Below the pieces are notes generated by a model. That model was not told the DNA's origin. It ran no database searches and saw only the letters and a list, made by a program, of their open reading frames with translations. This document shows positions 59,434 to 64,000 of a DNA stretch of 64,000 nucleotides, piece after piece. Both the position numbers and the translations under genes were made by a program. The stretch comes from Lingula anatina (taxonomy: Eukaryota > Brachiopoda > Lingulata > Lingulida > Lingulidae), in contig NW_019775557.1 in the NCBI RefSeq assembly GCF_001039355.2, positions 197,359 through 261,358 of the forward strand, read 5' to 3'. Numbering within the stretch: the stretch's first letter is position 1; each line of letters opens with the position of its first letter.

Positions 59434-62400
59434 GCTATTTGTTGGATGCAGTTTATTTGAATCTTTTTCGACAATGGCATCTCATCACGGTTTATTTAAT
59501 AATAACAGCAAATGGAAAATGTTTGGATGATACAATGATTAGATATTTTAAGTGGATATGTTATAAAATCGATGAATTTCAATTACTATTTCTGACGGAA
59601 TTACACTATTTTTGTTTTCAGGTGGCTATAGCCTTTATATATATATATATACTGATAGTTTACATTCAATAACACACAGGCAGCACCAGTTCTGATAAAA
59701 ATAAATAAGATTTCAAAATGTGCGGAATAAGTAGATCAATTGTATAATATACCAACGTGATCTTACGGAATATTTGATACCTTACATTGTCTCCATTTTT
59801 TAAGGCTGATTTTGACGTCAAAGTGCATATATGTCCTTTAACGAGACATTCTCATGAACTCCAGACCGCCTGAAGAAGTCCTATATTACCGGCGTGGCCG
59901 GTAATTACATACTGTATCCCCTCAATAGTCTAGGCGTTTTCCGATCATCCTTATACGGCATAAAAACTCCTTACTCAAAGCAAACTAAGACTCAAATCGT
60001 TGAAGCTTCACTTTCTTATCATCAGGAGTAATTAACAAATAGAACTTTGGAAATATATATATCTATCCATTTTTTTGTTTTTATTTTCAATTTTCGAAAT
60101 TAGTGAAAAATTCCCGAACTATAAAAATCATCACGGTTCAGTGATAAATGAAATAGAAAAAAATAGGAAAATGAATATGTATAATGTCTTATACTGTCTA
60201 CTGCACTCCTTCCTAATACATGTATAAAGCTGCGTCTATGCAAGTTCTTATTTCCAGAAGATGTTTGCCATGCGCACGAGCCCTATTTAAGAAACCTCTG
60301 TAGCGTCCATTTATGTGTTATTGAACTATTTTTTTGTTACGTAATTCTTTCAAGTCCAGACCAAAACAAGGTGTTATCGCGTACAGTGTCAAGGACGTTA
60401 ACAATTACCGGGTGCAGTGAAGTCTGATTAGCGGATAGATAGCTTTGTTAATTGGCAACTACTGGCACTAGTGATAATGCTCCTCCGTATTTATTTCATT
60501 AACGTTTCATAAGAAATCCACAGACAGCGTTTATTGCAACTTTAAGACTATTTGTTTTGCTGTTTCATAAAATATCTGATAACACATCCGGTTTTGAAAT
60601 GAATCCCCTACAATCGGCTCCACAAGTGTCTTATTTTCAAACTAGGTAATAGTTTTGAATTCAATAGCTCCCAACACACAACAGCAAGGTAAATACACAG
60701 AGAAGAATTTCGTCGGTGGTGTTATGTAATAAAAATAAAGAAGTTTTTCTTCAATCAACAGCTAATATCATCATTGATGTGATAAATAGTATCTTTTTGT
60801 TTTGATTTTATGGCCAAATGAAATAAAAATGAAAAATAAAACTAGGTTCATTTGAAAACTGATGCAACAATTACGCGCTTGGAACCAACATTAGAGTTCT
60901 AATTTTTATCCTGTTTATCGAGACATTAAGAGACTGAGGAATAGCAATCTTATCTCACCTTCGCATTTGTTAACAAAAGCTGCACGTGCATCCCCGGACG
61001 CTTTTGGTGAAAGCCTCATTGGTATAGTTGTATCCTTATTTCTCTCCGCAAGTCAATGAGGTTTACCAGTTTGGTTGTTAGATTTCAGCCTTATTGCCTG
61101 TTACCGATGTAATAAAATTTTATAAGTTCACTAACGGTGCTCGATCGTCCCCTTACTTTTTTCTTTTAAAGATATCTATCTTAAGCATTCGTTTGTTTGC
61201 TTTTGTCTGGCACAAACGATTCCAGGATTCTTCTCGTCACTCTCAGATTCTGCGTTACGATAAAATAAAACACCTGCCTTCTCCTCTGACGCAAGCAATG
61301 TTGTCAGTGATGTTCAGATATCTTCAACGATCGAGAAAAGTGTAAATATATAATCCAACATGACCCCCAGGTGCCATGGTGTTACATGCAACGAACTAAG
61401 TTAGACTGGTACATCGGTGTGCGATTTTGATTTTGCTAAAAGGCAAACGTTGTCAGCGGATATGATGCACTGAGTCTGTCATACTGTGTGACTGTCACCC
61501 GTATCCTTTTGTCCGAAAGCTGGGCGTCTCTCCCAGGAAACAGCGAAGTCAATCTTCACACATCGTTATGTACTCGTCACATCGATTTACAAGTCGTTCC
61601 TCTGTCACTTTAGCGCGAGGAAAAAAAAGAACGACTGTACGTAAGTACCGGTATATTTAACAGTACACGGGCTGCACACTGTTCAATATATTTTTCTTTG
61701 AGTGTTTGGTTTTCAGGCAAAGTCACATCTGCCTACAACATGCGGCTGCAGGAGTTCTTCGCGGGGGTTTCAACTATGTCCATTTGTTTTTTTTTTTTCA
61801 GTCCGATTGACTCCCTGAAAAAGGTAAGTCCTTCAGACGAGGCTTTTTCGTTGCATAACCAAAAAGATCCCTCAGAAATCAACGTCAAGCAAACTCACCA
61901 CATCAAAACCTCTGCAGAAGAACCTTCAAACAGGATGCTGCTTTTTTTGCTAACAAATCACAAATACCACATCAGTTCTCCGCGCTGTCACCAGGCGTCT
62001 CCCACGCGTCTCTTAACCTCCTGTCCGCAAGCGCACTGCTTTGATGATGGAGCTAAAAAAAAAAAAGACAGCTCCTTTGTCCACGATGCTGTACAGCATT
62101 CACGTATTGCCTCCCGGTATTGCTACTACGAGTCTCTGGCCATTCTCAACCTACGTCTGTCCTACGATAAAGTCTTCAAAGCTCACAACGGTATTCTTTA
62201 TGCATTAGACGCGCGGTCTTTATCGTATAATTACTCCCAGAGCCTCTCAAGGCGTTTTGAGCATTTTTCTCCATAATGACACGTCTCTGCATCTAGCGGC
62301 TCATTTTTCATCTGGGAGATTCCGAGCGCGTCTTAGTACCAAAGCTCTAAAAAGACGTTATTAATCAAAAAAAGGGATGATTAAGTTCAACTCCAGTTTG

Positions 62401-64000
62401 GGTTATCGCTCGTACTTGTTTTCCATATTCATTCCCTGGCGAAAAGCGCGTTCACACTAATTTCAAAGGGACCTCAAATCGATCTTGATTACGGCTCAGC
62501 AAATTAAAAAGCAAGTAACTCGGCCAATGATTTTCAGGTTTCCTTCAGTCAAAACCCACGTGGCCCTTACCACTTTGGAAAAAATCAGTTAAAGAACAAC
62601 TTCCGGAGGAGGATATTTAAAAAGTCAGGTGGGCGGCGCGATGTGTTTTTGGCGGAAACGTTCACTGTAATCAAATTAGGTGCATTTTGGTTAAAGTTTA
62701 CTGACAAAATTAGTGATAACGGCGTATAGGGTCAATCTGCATCAACAAATGGACCGTTGACGCCATTCTCCACGACCAAATTTGGACCAATCTGGTTTGT
62801 GTGAATGTGAACGGCCTCGTTGCACGCTGGATTTGGACTCTCGGGTCTCTTGGTAACTGAACTTTTATTTCAGTCTCCTTGGAAAAAATGAATATTTTTA
62901 AAATGTTGCCTTAGTTACGGTGCGGGAATTGTGGTCGGGGAATAATTTGCATATAGAGGAAAAGCGAAAGGATTATGTTCGTAAAATGAACCTTTTTCTC
63001 TTTGTGGTGGTGTGTGTTGAAGCGTATGGACGGTTGTGCAAGTAAAAACGGGTAAAACAGGGTGAAGCTAATGGGTGCAGGTATAGAGAGGATAATTTAC
63101 TGGTAACAAAACCGCTAATAATGCCGAATGCATTTCCTTGTGAAGGGATGCATTGTTAAAATAAATCCGATCAAAAGCACGCGTAAGTAGCTTTACGTTG
63201 TAATATTCCCCACGCATTTCCTGATAATTACAAAACGTTGATGATTGTCTTTATTAATACGTAAAGAAGAGGTTCTAACGGATATCGCTTTATAAGTTCG
63301 AACTGTAACAAAATGCAATCGGAGGAACAAGAGTCGCAATGGTGCGGATATTGTTAGTTGCTAAAAAACAAAAAAAAAAAAAAAAAAAAGAACTGGAAGA
63401 GACCATTTCAATTATCAATTATTAATTTTTATACAAGCGCGATACAAGCAGGTTCTAATAAGTGGCTAAAAACTGACAATAGAATACAAGGAGACTCAAG
63501 AAGACACATTTCAGAAATTCACGGTTATATACGTATATGTCTGTATAACCTGCCTCTGCGGGTGAAGCTTTGGACATAAGGTCGCCTCGGTGCTCTATCC
63601 CACTCTGGAGTGACTACCTGTATGTGCGATTAACAAATCTGGATAAGCATTTGGAGTGCAAATGGAGATTTTACTCAACAATCAAAATATCGTTTCCAAT
63701 TATACAGCTATAAAACGGTGCTTCCTCTCCTATGGGTGTCATTACTATGCCAATTTAATGGTAGACGTTAAATTAATCCGCGTTTCATTATGCTGATAGG
63801 GAAATTGAAGTAAAGCAAAGCAGTCTGGATTATGCTGGGTTACGTTCTTGCGTTTTTAGCTTTTTTATGTACAATACCTACGCGCATGTATGATACAATT
63901 TCCTCTTACATATATATATGTATACCAACATACATATACTAATACAGCAGTGGATCTAGGATCCTTGTATCAAGTGTGTGTGTGTGTTTGGGGGGGGGGG
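59434..64000. other. Non-coding or unassigned region to window end
   Basis: No gene can be supported. The longest frame (61698-62276, plus, 192 codons) is Ser-, His- and Lys-rich with no recognisable domain. The region 62446-62812 has imperfect complementary ends (GCGTTCACACTAA and TTGTGTGAATGTGAACGG) that may mark another small element. The window ends in a (GT)n and poly-G tract (63977-64000). Confidence 0.35.

Overview
This is eukaryotic, animal-type genomic DNA: AT-rich, with long introns, GT-AG and some GC-AG splice sites, many dinucleotide microsatellites and small inverted-repeat transposons. Gene content (a secreted zinc metalloprotease with a Cys-rich tail, a mitochondrial 4-hydroxybutyrate/acetate CoA-transferase, NSUN5, an intact allantoinase, and an orphan rhodopsin-like GPCR with very large loops) and the high apparent heterozygosity suggest a marine invertebrate, probably a lophotrochozoan and perhaps a bivalve mollusc. 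That taxonomic call is inference. All exon models were assembled by hand from reading frame, splice sites and phase.

Layout. 53-10629 (minus): fifteen exons of a reprolysin-type metalloprotease whose 3' end lies outside the window. 10630-14320: no gene recognised. 14321-23244 (plus): complete 8-exon CoA-transferase. 25944-29906 (minus): complete 8-exon NSUN5, convergent with it. A single N sits at 30121. From 30122 to about 41662 the sequence repeats 17564-30120: CoA-transferase exons 3-8 again (30599-35516) and a second complete NSUN5 (37442-41448). 41769-47220 (plus): complete 11-exon allantoinase, divergent from NSUN5 by only about 320 bp. 47221-50610: no gene. 50611-52485 (minus): GPCR coding exon. 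52508-64000: no convincing coding gene, but several inverted-repeat elements.

Main conclusion. The large 'tandem duplication' is most simply two alleles of one locus joined end to end during assembly. The first copy runs right up to the single N and the second begins immediately after it, gene order is the same, coding differences are few, and each copy fills the other's N gap. The real locus would be CoA-transferase > < NSUN5 | allantoinase >. The two copies therefore act as a natural allele comparison. They show a MITE present in one and absent from the other with a single TTA empty site, a 560-bp presence/absence segment, and length changes at an AT microsatellite.

Functionally the neighbours do not form a pathway: CoA transfer in mitochondria, 28S rRNA methylation, purine (ureide) breakdown, extracellular proteolysis and signalling. 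I did not find a new multi-gene system. The most useful observations are the likely assembly artefact, a set of non-autonomous transposons (several TAA/TTA-flanked) including a 763-bp foldback element with a 6-bp target duplication, and exon-fragment duplications inside allantoinase introns.
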